This document shows positions 8,184-16,747 of a DNA stretch of 64,000 nucleotides, in pieces; within the stretch, counting starts at the first letter, position 1, and each line of letters starts with the position of its first letter. The notes under the pieces were generated by a model. The model searched no databases, had not been told where the DNA came from, and saw only the letters and a list, made by a program, of their open reading frames with translations. The position numbers and the translations under genes are program-made. The stretch is from Streptomyces marianii (GTDB lineage: Bacteria; Actinomycetota; Actinomycetes; Streptomycetales; Streptomycetaceae): NCBI RefSeq assembly GCF_005795905.1, contig NZ_VAWE01000004.1, positions 1 to 64,000 on the forward strand, written 5' to 3'.

Positions 8184-9323
8184 ATGACCGACACCGCCCC
8201 GTCGTCCGCACCGCTCACGACGGCTGACCTACCGATCCGCGTCCCGCTCATCCACGGCGAGACGACGGCCTCGTTCCTCGCCCGCACGGCCGCCGCCAAC
8301 GGCGTTGACGTTCCCCGCCTCCTGGCCGTCCTCGACGACGGCCTCGACCTCCCCGACGACGGCCTCGACCCGCAGCGGGAGGAGGCCCTCCTCCCCGCCG
8401 AGGCCCTCGCCCGGCTCGCCGCCCTCGTCGAGCGGGAACCCGACCAACTGTCCCGCGCCCTCCCCAGCACCCACCCGGACCGCGTCGCCGACGTCGAGGC
8501 CGTACGCATCGAGCCGTGGCCCGAGGAGCTCGCCGCCGCTCCCCTCCCGGCCTGCCCCCTGTGCATGGAACCCGGGGCGTGGCTCGCCGCCACCGGCCAC
8601 CGTTGGCGGCCGTGCCCCTGCGGCCGTCGGTGGCTCGCCGGGGATGACGGCGGATACCTCGTCGACACCGGTCCCGTCCCCGAGCTCGGCCGGGCACTGC
8701 ACCGACACCGACAACTCGTCCACCGCCTCGGACCGGTCGGTGACGCCCTCCTCGCGGACGCCCATCAGGTCATGCTCTGGTGGTGGGTCTCCCTCCCCCG
8801 CCGCCGCGGCCCCGGCCGAGAGCTCGGGAAGGACGTCGCCGACCTCTGGCACGCACGCGAGGACACCCTCGGCATGACCCGGCACCGCCGCCGGGCCGCA
8901 CCGGTCGTCGTCTACCCCGAGGCCGTCGCTCTCGCCGAGCTCATGTGGAAGTGGGAGGAGCGGCGCAGGAAGCGCGGAGCCTCCCCCGAGGCGTGGGTCG
9001 AGGCCGTCGTCGCCGAGCTCGTTCCCGCCGGCGCACTCTCGCGGCAGGAACGCGCACCCCTCGACTACTGGCTAGAGCAGCACCGGACCGAACCCGCCGG
9101 GAAGCCATCGGGCCGCACGGCCGCCGACCGCCGATGGAACCGGCTCCCGCCCCTGCACCGACGGCCGACCGAACCCGGCCCCTTCCGGGCGCCCTCCTGC
9201 CTCATGTGGGTCTACGGCCTGCCCCTGACGTCCACCACGGCCGTATGCCCGCGCTGCAACGGCCGCGCGCCGAGCTGCCGATGGGTGCCCTACCCCGGGT
9301 GCACTGGCCTGCCCCGGAAGTAG
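8184..9323 (+). CDS. TniQ-like zinc-binding protein
   Basis: 379 aa. The N-terminus reads PIRVPLIHGETTASFLAR followed by TAAANG, very close to the TniQ opening (L-R-...-GES-..S-L-R-LA-..NG). A zinc ribbon CPLC...CPCGRRW follows at about residues 130-155, and a second Cys pair group (CPRC...C) sits near the C-terminus. TniQ proteins target Tn7/Tn5053-type transposases or act as stand-alone DNA-binding proteins. No transposase gene is next to it, so a role in transposition is not supported here. The start at ATG 8184 removes an unconserved leader. Family call is moderate; function unknown. Confidence 0.5.
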   Translation: MTDTAPSSAPLTTADLPIRVPLIHGETTASFLARTAAANGVDVPRLLAVLDDGLDLPDDGLDPQREEALLPAEALARLAALVEREPDQLSRALPSTHPDRVADVEAVRIEPWPEELAAAPLPACPLCMEPGAWLAATGHRWRPCPCGRRWLAGDDGGYLVDTGPVPELGRALHRHRQLVHRLGPVGDALLADAHQVMLWWWVSLPRRRGPGRELGKDVADLWHAREDTLGMTRHRRRAAPVVVYPEAVALAELMWKWEERRRKRGASPEAWVEAVVAELVPAGALSRQERAPLDYWLEQHRTEPAGKPSGRTAADRRWNRLPPLHRRPTEPGPFRAPSCLMWVYGLPLTSTTAVCPRCNGRAPSCRWVPYPGCTGLPRK

Positions 9324-9543
9324 GGCCGCCCCCGGTTCGCCGCCCTGTTGTCGGTGCCCTCCGATACGGTTCTCGGTAGGGCGGGACCGCCGCCCATACC
9401 GCCGCCCGCGCGCCCACGCCGTGCCAGGGCACCGACGGTAGAAGGTCCCTCGGGAAACCGGTCCGCAGGCAGTGAGCTGACGATCCGTTCCGTACCGGGC
9501 GGGTGGCGTGGGGACCGTGACCCGGAACCGGGAGGGCATCGCC

Positions 9544-10485
9544 ATGCCGAAGCGTGACGCCGCACGGAAGCGGGCGCGAGAGATCCAAGACACCGAGGGT
9601 ATCGGGTATCACGACGCGCTGAACCGCGCACGGGCCGAGGCCGCAGCCGCAGAACCCGCCACCACCGAGGAGGCGCCGGCACCCGCCCCGGCCGCAGTGG
9701 CGTACGTCCTCGAACCCACCGCCGCCGAGGCCGAGCTCGGCATCACCGCCGAGGAGCTCGGCGTCCGGGCACTCCCCGCCGAGGCCACCCCCGAGCAGAG
9801 GGCGCACGCCGAGGCCGTGTGGCGCCCCACCGAGGCTGAACAGCCGTGCCGGTGCTCGGGGCCCAAGTGCTACCACGGCGCCCCGTGCGGGATCGAGTAC
9901 GTCGACGAAGGGCCGTGCCCGGGGCCCATGCAGCACGTCGACCGCCACCCGGGAAGCATGTTCAGCCTCACCGCTTGGTACGACGTATACCGCTGCACCG
10001 ACTGCGGCGAGACCTACGAGACCACGGTCGAACTCCCCGAGCTCCCGTGGGGCGCGGTCCGCAACCGGGACGAGCTCGACGGGACCGAACGGACCCTGTC
10101 GGACGGACTCGGCGGCCCCACCGTGACGGTGATCTATCAGGGGATCAGGCACCCCAACTTCCCCGACCACGACCCCGAGGAAGGGGACGAGGAGGAACTC
10201 GACCCCGACAACTACCCCACCCCCGAGGACGACTACGACCGGTACGACGACGAGGACCAGGAGCACGAGGAGCCGCTCGCCGAGGAGGGCCAGGAGGACG
10301 AGCCCGACTACCTCGACGACGACCCCGGCCCCGACGACTACGCCGACCCGATCGGCGCACCGCCCGAGGACTACGACGGCCCCGACGAGAACGAGCTCGG
10401 GCCGCCGTCGCTGGTGCCGGCCGTCGACCACGACCCGCAGCCCACGGCCGCCGACTGGTCCCTGATGGAGCCGCGGTCATGGTGA
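9544..10485 (+). CDS. Hypothetical protein with Cys-rich centre and acidic tail
   Basis: 313 aa. ATG 9544 follows GGGAGGG. Residues 1-35 are basic (MPKRDAARKRAREIQ). An Ala/Pro/Glu linker leads to a Cys-rich part (CRCSGPKCYHGAPC, then CTDCGE) that could bind zinc, followed by a tail of about 110 residues dominated by Asp, Glu, Pro and Tyr. I do not recognise a family. Its stop overlaps the start of the next gene, so the two are probably translated together. Confidence 0.7.
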   Translation: MPKRDAARKRAREIQDTEGIGYHDALNRARAEAAAAEPATTEEAPAPAPAAVAYVLEPTAAEAELGITAEELGVRALPAEATPEQRAHAEAVWRPTEAEQPCRCSGPKCYHGAPCGIEYVDEGPCPGPMQHVDRHPGSMFSLTAWYDVYRCTDCGETYETTVELPELPWGAVRNRDELDGTERTLSDGLGGPTVTVIYQGIRHPNFPDHDPEEGDEEELDPDNYPTPEDDYDRYDDEDQEHEEPLAEEGQEDEPDYLDDDPGPDDYADPIGAPPEDYDGPDENELGPPSLVPAVDHDPQPTAADWSLMEPRSW

Positions 10486-10946
10486 ACATTCAGGGACATG
10501 AGCAGCGTCAACGGAATGTGCCGCAGTTGATCGCTCAGCCGACCGCGTTCCCCGTCGGCGAGGCACTGACGGCGGCGGTCGTGCTCTCGCCCTACGGCGG
10601 CGCCGGACAGGCGGAGATCGAGCGGTTCCCCGTGTACGCCTCGCTGACTCCGCTTGACCAAGAGGCGCCGGGCGACGGGGGTCCGTGGCACTTCTGGCAG
10701 GACCCCACCGGCCCGGTTCTCCTGGCGCTCAACAAGCCGGGTGCTGAGGGAGAGGTGCACGTGGTGATGGAACTCGCCGACCCCCCGTCCCTGTGGTGGG
10801 ACCTTGCCCGTCAGCGCGCACAGGTGGTCGTGGTCTGGCTGCCGGACGTCCGCCACCCGACCACTGATGAGATGAAAGCAGCGCTCAAATCCCGGTCGGG
10901 GTGGATGGCCTCTGCGCGCTGGATTCCGCCCGTACAACTGCTGTAG
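10479..10946 (+). CDS. Hypothetical protein, coupled to preceding gene
   Basis: 155 aa. ATG 10479 lies inside the 3' end of the upstream gene (overlap 7 bp). A soluble, mixed alpha/beta-looking protein without membrane segments or recognisable motif; Trp-rich near the centre (WHFWQ, SLWWDLA). It ends before a strong bidirectional hairpin. Function unknown. Confidence 0.65.
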   Translation: MVNIQGHEQRQRNVPQLIAQPTAFPVGEALTAAVVLSPYGGAGQAEIERFPVYASLTPLDQEAPGDGGPWHFWQDPTGPVLLALNKPGAEGEVHVVMELADPPSLWWDLARQRAQVVVVWLPDVRHPTTDEMKAALKSRSGWMASARWIPPVQLL

Positions 10947-10969
10947 AACCGCAGCCCCGATGGAACGCC

Positions 10970-11006
10970 GAGGGGCCCCGCCGCGTGGTGCGCGGCGGGG
11001 CCCCTC
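10970..11006. terminator. Bidirectional terminator
   Basis: A 16-bp perfect GC stem (10970-10985 with 10991-11006) and a 5-nt loop lie between two convergent genes (stops at 10946 and 11046). No U-tract, as is usual in Streptomyces. Confidence 0.8.
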
Positions 11007-11045
11007 GCTCGGCGCCCGGCTCCCTGGTGGGGCCGGGCGTTGCTG

Positions 11046-12506
11046 TTACGCCTCGGCGGACGGCCGCCAGACGAACACGCACCCGTGGGGACCCGGCTCG
11101 ATCCTCCACCCGGCCGCGCGGAACTTGTCGGCGATGATGCGCAGCTCGGTGCGGTGCGGCTTCCGGCGGTCCGCCGTCACGTAGAGACCCTCGACGAGCC
11201 AGTACACCGCCACGCGCCCGTTTCCGCGCGGATCAACGAGGGCGCCGTTCGCTGTCTTGTCGTAGTCGTCGCCCCCGGTGATGTCGTGCTCGTCCGTGAC
11301 GGTGGCGAGGCGCAGCTCGGCGAGGACGGCGAGCGCCGCCACGGCGTCGGGGTCGGTGGCGTCCTCGGGGGCAACACCCGCCACGGCCGGGCGGACCGGA
11401 AGGCACTCGTCGGCGAGCCACTCGGCCCCGCCCTCGACGACGACCCGGGCAGGCTCGCCGGGCCGGTTGGTGGTGCCGGTCACGACGCGCTCGCGGCCGT
11501 CACCGCACACGACCCGCTCGGGCGCCGGGGCCTGCGGCGCCTCGACGGCGGCCTCGGTCGACTTCCGGCGGCCCGCGCGGATCAGGACGGGGGCCGCGGC
11601 CGGAACCGGGTCGCACGCCTCCCACGGCGTCTCGCCCTCGGGTGCGAGCGTGACCACCGGGCCCGCCCAGGACTTGGCCTGTTCGCAGCCGGGGCAACCG
11701 CACGCCGGGTCGTACGGCCGGGGATTGGCGGTGTACGGGTCCGGGTGCTCGATGACGTCCCGCAGGGTGGCGCTCTCGACGCTCACCCCCTCGACCGTGC
11801 ACCCGAGGACGGTGTCGCCCGCCCGGACCTCGGCGGCGCGGACGATCACGAGAACCTCGCCGAACGAGGGCCGCGCGGCCGGGACCACGTCGGCGAACAT
11901 GGGCCGGGTGTCGGCGTCGACCAGGAACATGCGCCCCTCGACGGCGTCCTCGGGGTGGTCCCACAGGTGACCCGCACGGCGAGCGATCCCGGCGAGGGTG
12001 GCGAGGTGAGTTGTACCGGCGGCCCACGTCATGAGGCGACGGAACTCCTCGGGGGCGCCCGTCTGGTCGACGTGCGGCCACAGCGACGCCGTCCAACGTG
12101 CGAGCAGGGACAGCGACGACGTGTTGTTCGTGCGGGTGACGCTGTCCATCGCGTCACGGAACCGGCGGTTCGCCTCGTCCGCGTCGGCGACGACCTCGGC
12201 GAGCTCGGCGGCGGCCCGCGCGGCGGGCGAGGCCGCGGCAAGGCTCTTGGCGTAGGCGATTTCTTCGGCCCCCTTCACGCACGGGGCGCACAGCTCGTCG
12301 CCGCGGTCGAAACGGGCCGCGGCCTCCTCGATGCTCAGGTACGAGGTGATCCCCCGGCCGCACACGCTGTCGTCGTTGCCCGGGGAGTAGTGCACCCGAC
12401 GGCCGCGGCCGACCTCCGCGTGACGGAGCCCCGCCCGCTTGTAGAGGGGTGCACCGCCGGTCGTCGTCTCGGCGGCCTTGCTGTGGTTGCTGTCGGTGTT
12501 GGGCAT
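11046..12506 (-). CDS. Hypothetical plasmid protein with zinc-like Cys clusters
   Basis: 486 aa. Start at ATG 12506 (MPNTDSNHSK). Residues about 48-80 hold VCGRG...LCAPCVKG and residues about 245-255 hold CGCPGCEQ, both possible zinc sites. The middle is alpha-helical. The C-terminus (GRVAVYWLVEGLYVTADRRK...) resembles a small DNA-protein interaction fold, but I cannot assign it. A TTGTAG-N5-CTACAA dyad lies about 50 bp upstream, placing the gene in the same putative regulon as the methyltransferase fusion. Function unknown. Confidence 0.65.
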   Translation of the reverse strand: MPNTDSNHSKAAETTTGGAPLYKRAGLRHAEVGRGRRVHYSPGNDDSVCGRGITSYLSIEEAAARFDRGDELCAPCVKGAEEIAYAKSLAAASPAARAAAELAEVVADADEANRRFRDAMDSVTRTNNTSSLSLLARWTASLWPHVDQTGAPEEFRRLMTWAAGTTHLATLAGIARRAGHLWDHPEDAVEGRMFLVDADTRPMFADVVPAARPSFGEVLVIVRAAEVRAGDTVLGCTVEGVSVESATLRDVIEHPDPYTANPRPYDPACGCPGCEQAKSWAGPVVTLAPEGETPWEACDPVPAAAPVLIRAGRRKSTEAAVEAPQAPAPERVVCGDGRERVVTGTTNRPGEPARVVVEGGAEWLADECLPVRPAVAGVAPEDATDPDAVAALAVLAELRLATVTDEHDITGGDDYDKTANGALVDPRGNGRVAVYWLVEGLYVTADRRKPHRTELRIIADKFRAAGWRIEPGPHGCVFVWRPSAEA

Positions 12507-12555
12507 GTGGGGCGGCTTCCTCTCGGTTGGTGCGGAGCCCCCATCGTGGCACAGT

Positions 12556-12572
12556 TTGTAGGTCAACTACAA
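12556..12572. promoter_or_regulatory. TTGTAG-N5-CTACAA dyad, site 2
   Basis: TTGTAG-GTCAA-CTACAA, perfect 6-bp arms, 50 bp upstream of the minus-strand gene starting at 12506. A further half-like GAGTTACAAAA follows. On the minus strand the dyad is followed by ACTGTGCC, as at site 5 (AATGTGCC). Confidence 0.65.
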
Positions 12573-12626
12573 GGTGAGTTACAAAATGCGGGAGGCGTGG
12601 CCCCGCACTCCGAGCCCGAGTGGCGT

Positions 12627-12665
12627 ATGTCCCCAGCTCATGAAATATGGGCAAGCGGCATAACC
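12627..12665. promoter_or_regulatory. Conserved 39-bp element, copy 1
   Basis: ATGTCCCCAGCTCA-N6-ATGGGCA-N5-CATAAC. The same arrangement with identical spacers occurs at 37076 and 52801. Here it precedes the second iteron cluster and the gene at 12970. Promoter or protein-binding site is inferred from position. Confidence 0.6.
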
Positions 12666-12680
12666 GCAGGCCATAAGGGG

Positions 12681-12892
12681 GGTGCACCGAATGGCGGTTT
12701 CAGAGCCACCGGCGGGACCGAACTCCCTCAGGTCACAGGCGCAGGACCAGGCGCGACGTCCCGCAGGGGTGCACGGGATGGCGGACTCGCCCCCGAGGGG
12801 GTGCACGGGATGGCGGGTTCGGTCCCACCTGCGGAATTGCCGCGCGGGCCATGGCGGGGCCTCGACTGCCCGTGCACCCGTGGCGGGTTCGG
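12681..12892 (+). repeat. Second iteron cluster (four direct copies)
   Basis: Four same-orientation copies of GTGCAC-N4-TGGCGG: 12681-12703, 12768-12789, 12800-12822 and 12872-12892. The third and fourth match the fullest consensus (TGGCGGGTTCGG). They match the repeats at 125-713. Together with the nearby par genes this could be an origin, a centromere or a replication-control site. Confidence 0.6.
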
Positions 12893-12969
12893 CCGATACC
12901 CTCGCCGTCGCGGGGTGAACGGGAGAGACTCGACCGGCGCCCGCTCGAACCCCAGGAGGACGCCCGTCC

Positions 12970-13380
12970 ATGACCAACACCGAACCCGCCACGGTCGGCC
13001 CGATCGTGGCGCCGGTCCCCCTGCCGGCCCCTCTGCGCATCCTCGACGCCGACGAGTACGGCCGCGCTATCGACGCCGCCAGGGAGGCAGGGCGCCGGGA
13101 CGGCGTCGGATGGAAGACGGCCGAGGAGATGGCCGCCGCCGCACTCGTCGCCGCGGGTCTCTTCCCGCCGCCGCCGGACGCCGAGGAGCTCGAAGCCGAG
13201 TGCTGTACCGCGCTGAGTGTGGCTTGGGAGGCCGAGGCGGTCGACCCTCACTCTCTCGGGGAGTGGAACCAGTGTGGTGACGAACCCGGCCACGACGGCG
13301 ACGATCACGACAACGGCGAGTTCGCATGGTCAGACGGAATGCCCGGCACCGTCCCGGCCCGCACGGCTGAGGGGGGATGA
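12970..13380 (+). CDS. Hypothetical protein downstream of iterons
   Basis: 136 aa. ATG 12970 follows AGGAGG (12955-12960). Ala/Glu-rich N-terminal half; the C-terminus is rich in Glu, Asp and His (CGDEPGHDGDDHDNGEF). No recognised domain. The iterons and the 39-bp element directly upstream suggest that its expression is tied to replication or partition. Ends before a terminator hairpin shared with the convergent ParB-like gene. Confidence 0.6.
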   Translation: MTNTEPATVGPIVAPVPLPAPLRILDADEYGRAIDAAREAGRRDGVGWKTAEEMAAAALVAAGLFPPPPDAEELEAECCTALSVAWEAEAVDPHSLGEWNQCGDEPGHDGDDHDNGEFAWSDGMPGTVPARTAEGG

Positions 13381-13402
13381 GACCGAGCTCCCCGCACGCA
13401 AC

Positions 13403-13443
13403 GGCGCGGCCCCAGGAACGCAGAGAGTTCCCGGGGCCGCGCC
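13403..13443. terminator. Bidirectional terminator
   Basis: GGCGCGGCCCC (13403-13413) pairs with GGGGCCGCGCC (13433-13443), with an extra GGAA/TTCC pairing inside. Between convergent stops at 13380 and 13460. Confidence 0.75.
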
Positions 13444-13459
13444 GTCCGCGTCTGACGCG

Positions 13460-14875
13460 CTAGCCGCGCCAGATGCCGGGCGGAACGTCCTCGGCGGGGA
13501 GGTCGGTGTCGCAGTAGTAGAACGTGCCGCGCTCGGGGTCCTGAACCTTCCAGATCACGAGCCTGTCGCACGGCTGGCCGTTCGGGCGGATCGGCGCCGC
13601 GCACAGCGGATTGACGAAGCCGGACGCCGGATGTCCCTTGGGTTGCCGCTCGGCCGTCCGAACGGTCTCCGCTCCGGCAGGGCGCCACTCGAACCGTGCG
13701 CCCCCGTCGCCGAGCTGTTCGCCGTAGCGGCTCTCGACCCGGACGGACAGGGCCGGGAGAGGGGGCACGCCGTTGCGCGCCGCGTACTCCAGGACCAGGC
13801 CGACGACGTCCGCCACTGCGACCGGCACGCGGTGGCCGTGCGAGAGGTGATCGGCTACCTGCTTGAACACGGCCGCCACAGGGGCCGGGACATGGGTCGT
13901 GATCGGTACGCCCGCGGGAGACGCCTCGGGCTCACGCTGCCCGCCGCCCGCCGTCTCCTCGCCCGCCGGCGCGGCCTCGACGGCGGCCCGCTGCTCGGGC
14001 AGTACCACCCCGTTCGAGTTTTCCGCGGAAAATTCCGGGCCCGCCGACGAGGAGTCACCGGCCCCGGCGGGTGCCTTCGAGGGCTCCGTCGGTGTTGACT
14101 CGGAAGGCTGTGGGCCCGGGTTCGGGGCAGGCTTGTCGGAGTTCTTGCGGGCCCTGCGCCGGACGGCCTTCCGTTCCTTGCTCGCTTCAGCGTCGGCGCG
14201 AAGGAGCTCGGCGAGGGCCTGGCGCTGTGCGCCGAGCTCCATGCCGCTGATCCCCTTCACGGCGCCGAGGCGCCGAGCGACGTTGATCGAAAGGCCCTCC
14301 TCGCCGCGGGCCCTGGCCCGTACCTCCTCCTGAAGTACGGGATGAATCTTGAGCAGGTTCTTTCGGTGCGAGATCCACGGCTGAGACCAACCCTGTGCCG
14401 CAGCGGCATCCTTGGCGGTCGCGTACTCCGCCACGATCCCCACGACGGCGAGGGCCTCCTCGATCGGGTCGAAGTCGCGTCGCTTCGTGTTCTCGTCGTA
14501 CGCCGCCCTCATCACGTCCGCGCGACTCGTCGCGATCGTGTCGTCAGTGACGACGTACAGGTTGATGCGCCCGTACTTCTCGGCCGCGCGTCGGCGCCGG
14601 TTGCCGTTGATGATCACGACGTTGGCCCCGGCCTCGAAGTGCTGCCGGTCTGCCGGCCACAGACGCAGATAGGCGCCAACCGTGATGGCAAGACAGCTTT
14701 GGAGCTGCCGCTCCTGGATTCCTTCGAGGTCGGACAGGTCGTCGGGGAGGCCGTTGTCTCGGGGATTGCGGGGGTTGAGTGCGCACTCGGCGAGGGGCAT
14801 CCAACGCCCTTCGGGGGCCGTCTCTTCCTGGTCCATGCGCTCGGCCAACTCGACATGCGACGTCTGGTCAGTCAT
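13460..14875 (-). CDS. ParB/Srx-domain partition-like protein
   Basis: 471 aa, start ATG 14875 after GGGGGG. Residues about 22-130 look like a ParB/sulfiredoxin N-terminal domain: MPLAECALNPRNPRDNG...LQSCLAITVGAYLRLWP and VVIINGNRRRRAAEKYG, the latter matching the ParB GERR-type box as NGNRRRR. A helix-turn-helix-like stretch follows (AAAQGWSQPWISHRKNLLKI, ~160-180). The C-terminal half is a Pro/Glu linker and an unknown domain. It lies next to a ParA-like gene in the same orientation, so plasmid partition is the likely job. DNA-binding specificity is not known; the iterons, GACA arrays or palindromes are candidate targets. Confidence 0.65.
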   Translation of the reverse strand: MTDQTSHVELAERMDQEETAPEGRWMPLAECALNPRNPRDNGLPDDLSDLEGIQERQLQSCLAITVGAYLRLWPADRQHFEAGANVVIINGNRRRRAAEKYGRINLYVVTDDTIATSRADVMRAAYDENTKRRDFDPIEEALAVVGIVAEYATAKDAAAAQGWSQPWISHRKNLLKIHPVLQEEVRARARGEEGLSINVARRLGAVKGISGMELGAQRQALAELLRADAEASKERKAVRRRARKNSDKPAPNPGPQPSESTPTEPSKAPAGAGDSSSAGPEFSAENSNGVVLPEQRAAVEAAPAGEETAGGGQREPEASPAGVPITTHVPAPVAAVFKQVADHLSHGHRVPVAVADVVGLVLEYAARNGVPPLPALSVRVESRYGEQLGDGGARFEWRPAGAETVRTAERQPKGHPASGFVNPLCAAPIRPNGQPCDRLVIWKVQDPERGTFYYCDTDLPAEDVPPGIWRG

Positions 14876-14970
14876 CAGACACCCCCCGTACCGCGCTCAT
14901 CATCATGCAAGTATCCGTCGGGCACGCCGGATCGTGATCACGGATTTCCGTCGGAGTGCCCGCTCGAACG

Positions 14971-15015
14971 CCGAGGGCCCGTGTCTGCGAGCACTTCGCA
15001 GACACGGGCCCTCGG
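14971..15015. terminator. Strong 20-bp hairpin terminator
   Basis: Perfect 20-bp stem (14971-14990 with 14996-15015) and a 5-nt loop, directly after the stop at 15028 of the minus-strand gene and before the ParB-like gene. It probably separates two transcripts. Confidence 0.8.
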
Positions 15016-15027
15016 CCTGACTGTCTC

Positions 15028-16014
15028 CTACACGTTCGGGAAGTTCTCCGCCGCACGTGCCATGTGGTCCCGCACCTGTTTGGCGATCTCGTCGGCCTTG
15101 GCCTTGTCGACGCTCGCGGCCTTGTCGTAGGCCGCCGACATGCCGCCGGTCTTCTCCGCGAACGCCTCCACGATGTCCACGTACTTACGGAACACTTCGA
15201 CCGGGTCGGTAGCGACCTTCTTTGCGGCGGCTTCCTTCTCGGTCTGCTTCACGGCCAGGGTGCGGACGCGCTCCTTGAGCTCGTCCTCGCTCAGCTCCGT
15301 GTCCTTCTTCCGGGGAAGCTGCTGCACGATGCCGGTGATGGTCTTCTGGCTGACCTTGTCCTTGCCGGTCACTTCGGCGACCGTGCGGTACGCGTCGGCC
15401 GCCGCCGTGGCCCCATAGTCCTCACGTACGCGGGTGAGGGCCTCGGCCGCCCGCTGGCTGATCACCAGGGGCTCGGAGCCGGGGCCGGGCTCGGGGTCCT
15501 GTGTGGGTTCGGGGTCCCGCACTTCCGCCGAGTCCCGCATGCGGGACAGATCGTTCGATTCAAGTTCGATTCTTGGGGGAGAGGCCAGTACCGCCGCGAC
15601 CTCCGCACCCGCGATCTGACGGTAAGCGTTCGACGTCGACATGCCCGCCACATCACCGATGAACGCCTCGGCCGTGTCGTACTCGGCACGCCACAGCCGC
15701 CCCCGGAGCGAGATGTCCAACGCCTTGGCTGCCACCCACCAAGCCTGTCGGTACTGCTCAAAGCTGCGCTTGCACAGCTCCCACCGCTCCGCTTCGTCAC
15801 TGCTGAGGGGGCCTTGCGCCTCGGGCGCGTCGATGGGGTCCGGGAGATCCTCGACCCTCAACATCGGCTGTGGGCGCCCCTGAGCGAAAACCGGCTCTCC
15901 GCGCACCTCGACGGTCCCGGAAGCGCCGCTCTCGGGACCGTCCGAGCTATCGCCCCGGCCGCGACGCTCGCGCCGCCGCCGACGCAGCTCCTCAGGATCT
16001 ACCGTCGGGCTCAC
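15028..16014 (-). CDS. Probable partition partner, unknown family
   Basis: 328 aa. Start chosen at GTG 16014, which overlaps the ParA-like stop codon (GTGA); an upstream extension would overlap parA heavily. The N-terminus is Arg-rich. Residues about 65-150 are helical with paired Trp and Tyr (WELCKRSFEQYRQAWWVAAK; YDTAEAFIGDVAGMSTSNAY), which could be a DNA-binding helix-turn-helix. The rest is Lys/Glu-rich coiled coil. Translational coupling with the ParA-like protein suggests it is the cognate adaptor or centromere-binding protein. Family not recognised. Confidence 0.6.
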   Translation of the reverse strand: MSPTVDPEELRRRRRERRGRGDSSDGPESGASGTVEVRGEPVFAQGRPQPMLRVEDLPDPIDAPEAQGPLSSDEAERWELCKRSFEQYRQAWWVAAKALDISLRGRLWRAEYDTAEAFIGDVAGMSTSNAYRQIAGAEVAAVLASPPRIELESNDLSRMRDSAEVRDPEPTQDPEPGPGSEPLVISQRAAEALTRVREDYGATAAADAYRTVAEVTGKDKVSQKTITGIVQQLPRKKDTELSEDELKERVRTLAVKQTEKEAAAKKVATDPVEVFRKYVDIVEAFAEKTGGMSAAYDKAASVDKAKADEIAKQVRDHMARAAENFPNV

Positions 16015-16652
16015 TTGCTGATCAGCCCCCGGTGTTCCATCTCCGTCACGAGCTCGTCGAACGCCGACCCGGCCGCCTTGATCGGTACTCCCTCGGCGGT
16101 GCTCGCGTACAACTGAATCGACGGGATCATGGTCGTGAAGACGTTCCACTCGTCAGCCATCAGACCCTTGCGGATGCCCTTTGGCTGCACAGTGCTGCCC
16201 GGCTGGACACGGCACAGCAACACCCATGTGTTGGGCTTCTTCTTATCCGCGCGCTTCGGAATGACTTGGTTGATGAAGTGGTCCATCGGAAGTTCTTCCA
16301 TACGCTCGACGTCGCTGTTGGTCGCAGCGCACGCGACGATGGCGAGGTCCGCGACACGAAGGACGCTCCAGCCGATTCCCGCGTGATTCTCCAAGTGGCC
16401 GCAGTCGACACCGCCAATGTGCCCGTCGGGCAACAGCCTCGGAGCCTCCTCATGGAACCGGCCGTTGGCGAGACGGTGAACCTCGAAGGGGTAACTACCG
16501 TCGGGGCGTGCCTCCCACCAGCGGTACAACTGCTCGGATTCGTCAGCGTCGAACCCGGTGACGGGATAGCCGCGTTCATGTAGCGCATGCAACAGCCACG
16601 CCATGATCGTCGTCTTCCCCGTCGAACGGGGGGAGATGGTGGCAATGAACAT
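16011..16652 (-). CDS. ParA-like P-loop ATPase
   Basis: 213 aa. MFIATISPRSTGKTTI carries a Walker A of ParA/Mrp type (S-P-R-S-T-G-K-T-T, residues 7-15); the signature Lys at the loop start is replaced. GYPVTGFDADES matches the A' box after the first helix, and AIVACAATNSDVERM the Walker B region. Length and motif order fit small plasmid ParA ATPases that move DNA by ATP-driven patterning on the nucleoid. Coupled by GTGA to the downstream gene at 16014. Start at ATG 16652; GTG 16661 is an alternative. Confidence 0.7.
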   Translation of the reverse strand: MFIATISPRSTGKTTIMAWLLHALHERGYPVTGFDADESEQLYRWWEARPDGSYPFEVHRLANGRFHEEAPRLLPDGHIGGVDCGHLENHAGIGWSVLRVADLAIVACAATNSDVERMEELPMDHFINQVIPKRADKKKPNTWVLLCRVQPGSTVQPKGIRKGLMADEWNVFTTMIPSIQLYASTAEGVPIKAAGSAFDELVTEMEHRGLISK

Positions 16653-16747
16653 GAGCCGCACGATACTGCGCCGCCCATGGTCCACTCACCGTTTGGCCCT
16701 GGCCGTACCCGCATTGTTGACCTCTGCGACCGGCTCGCGGCGAGTGG

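Noticed and set aside
8184..9323. Transposon carrying TniQ
   Set aside because: No transposase, no terminal inverted repeats and no target duplication could be seen around the gene.
12681..12892. CRISPR-like array from regularly repeated units
   Set aside because: Repeats are about 22 bp with unequal gaps (about 87, 32 and 72 bp), no spacer-like unique units of constant size and no cas genes; they match the iterons at 125-713.
11040..13280. Very long plus-strand open frame
   Set aside because: It runs opposite to the better-supported gene 11046-12506 and through the iterons; composition (Gly/Arg/Ala-rich without motifs) is that of an antisense frame in high-GC DNA.
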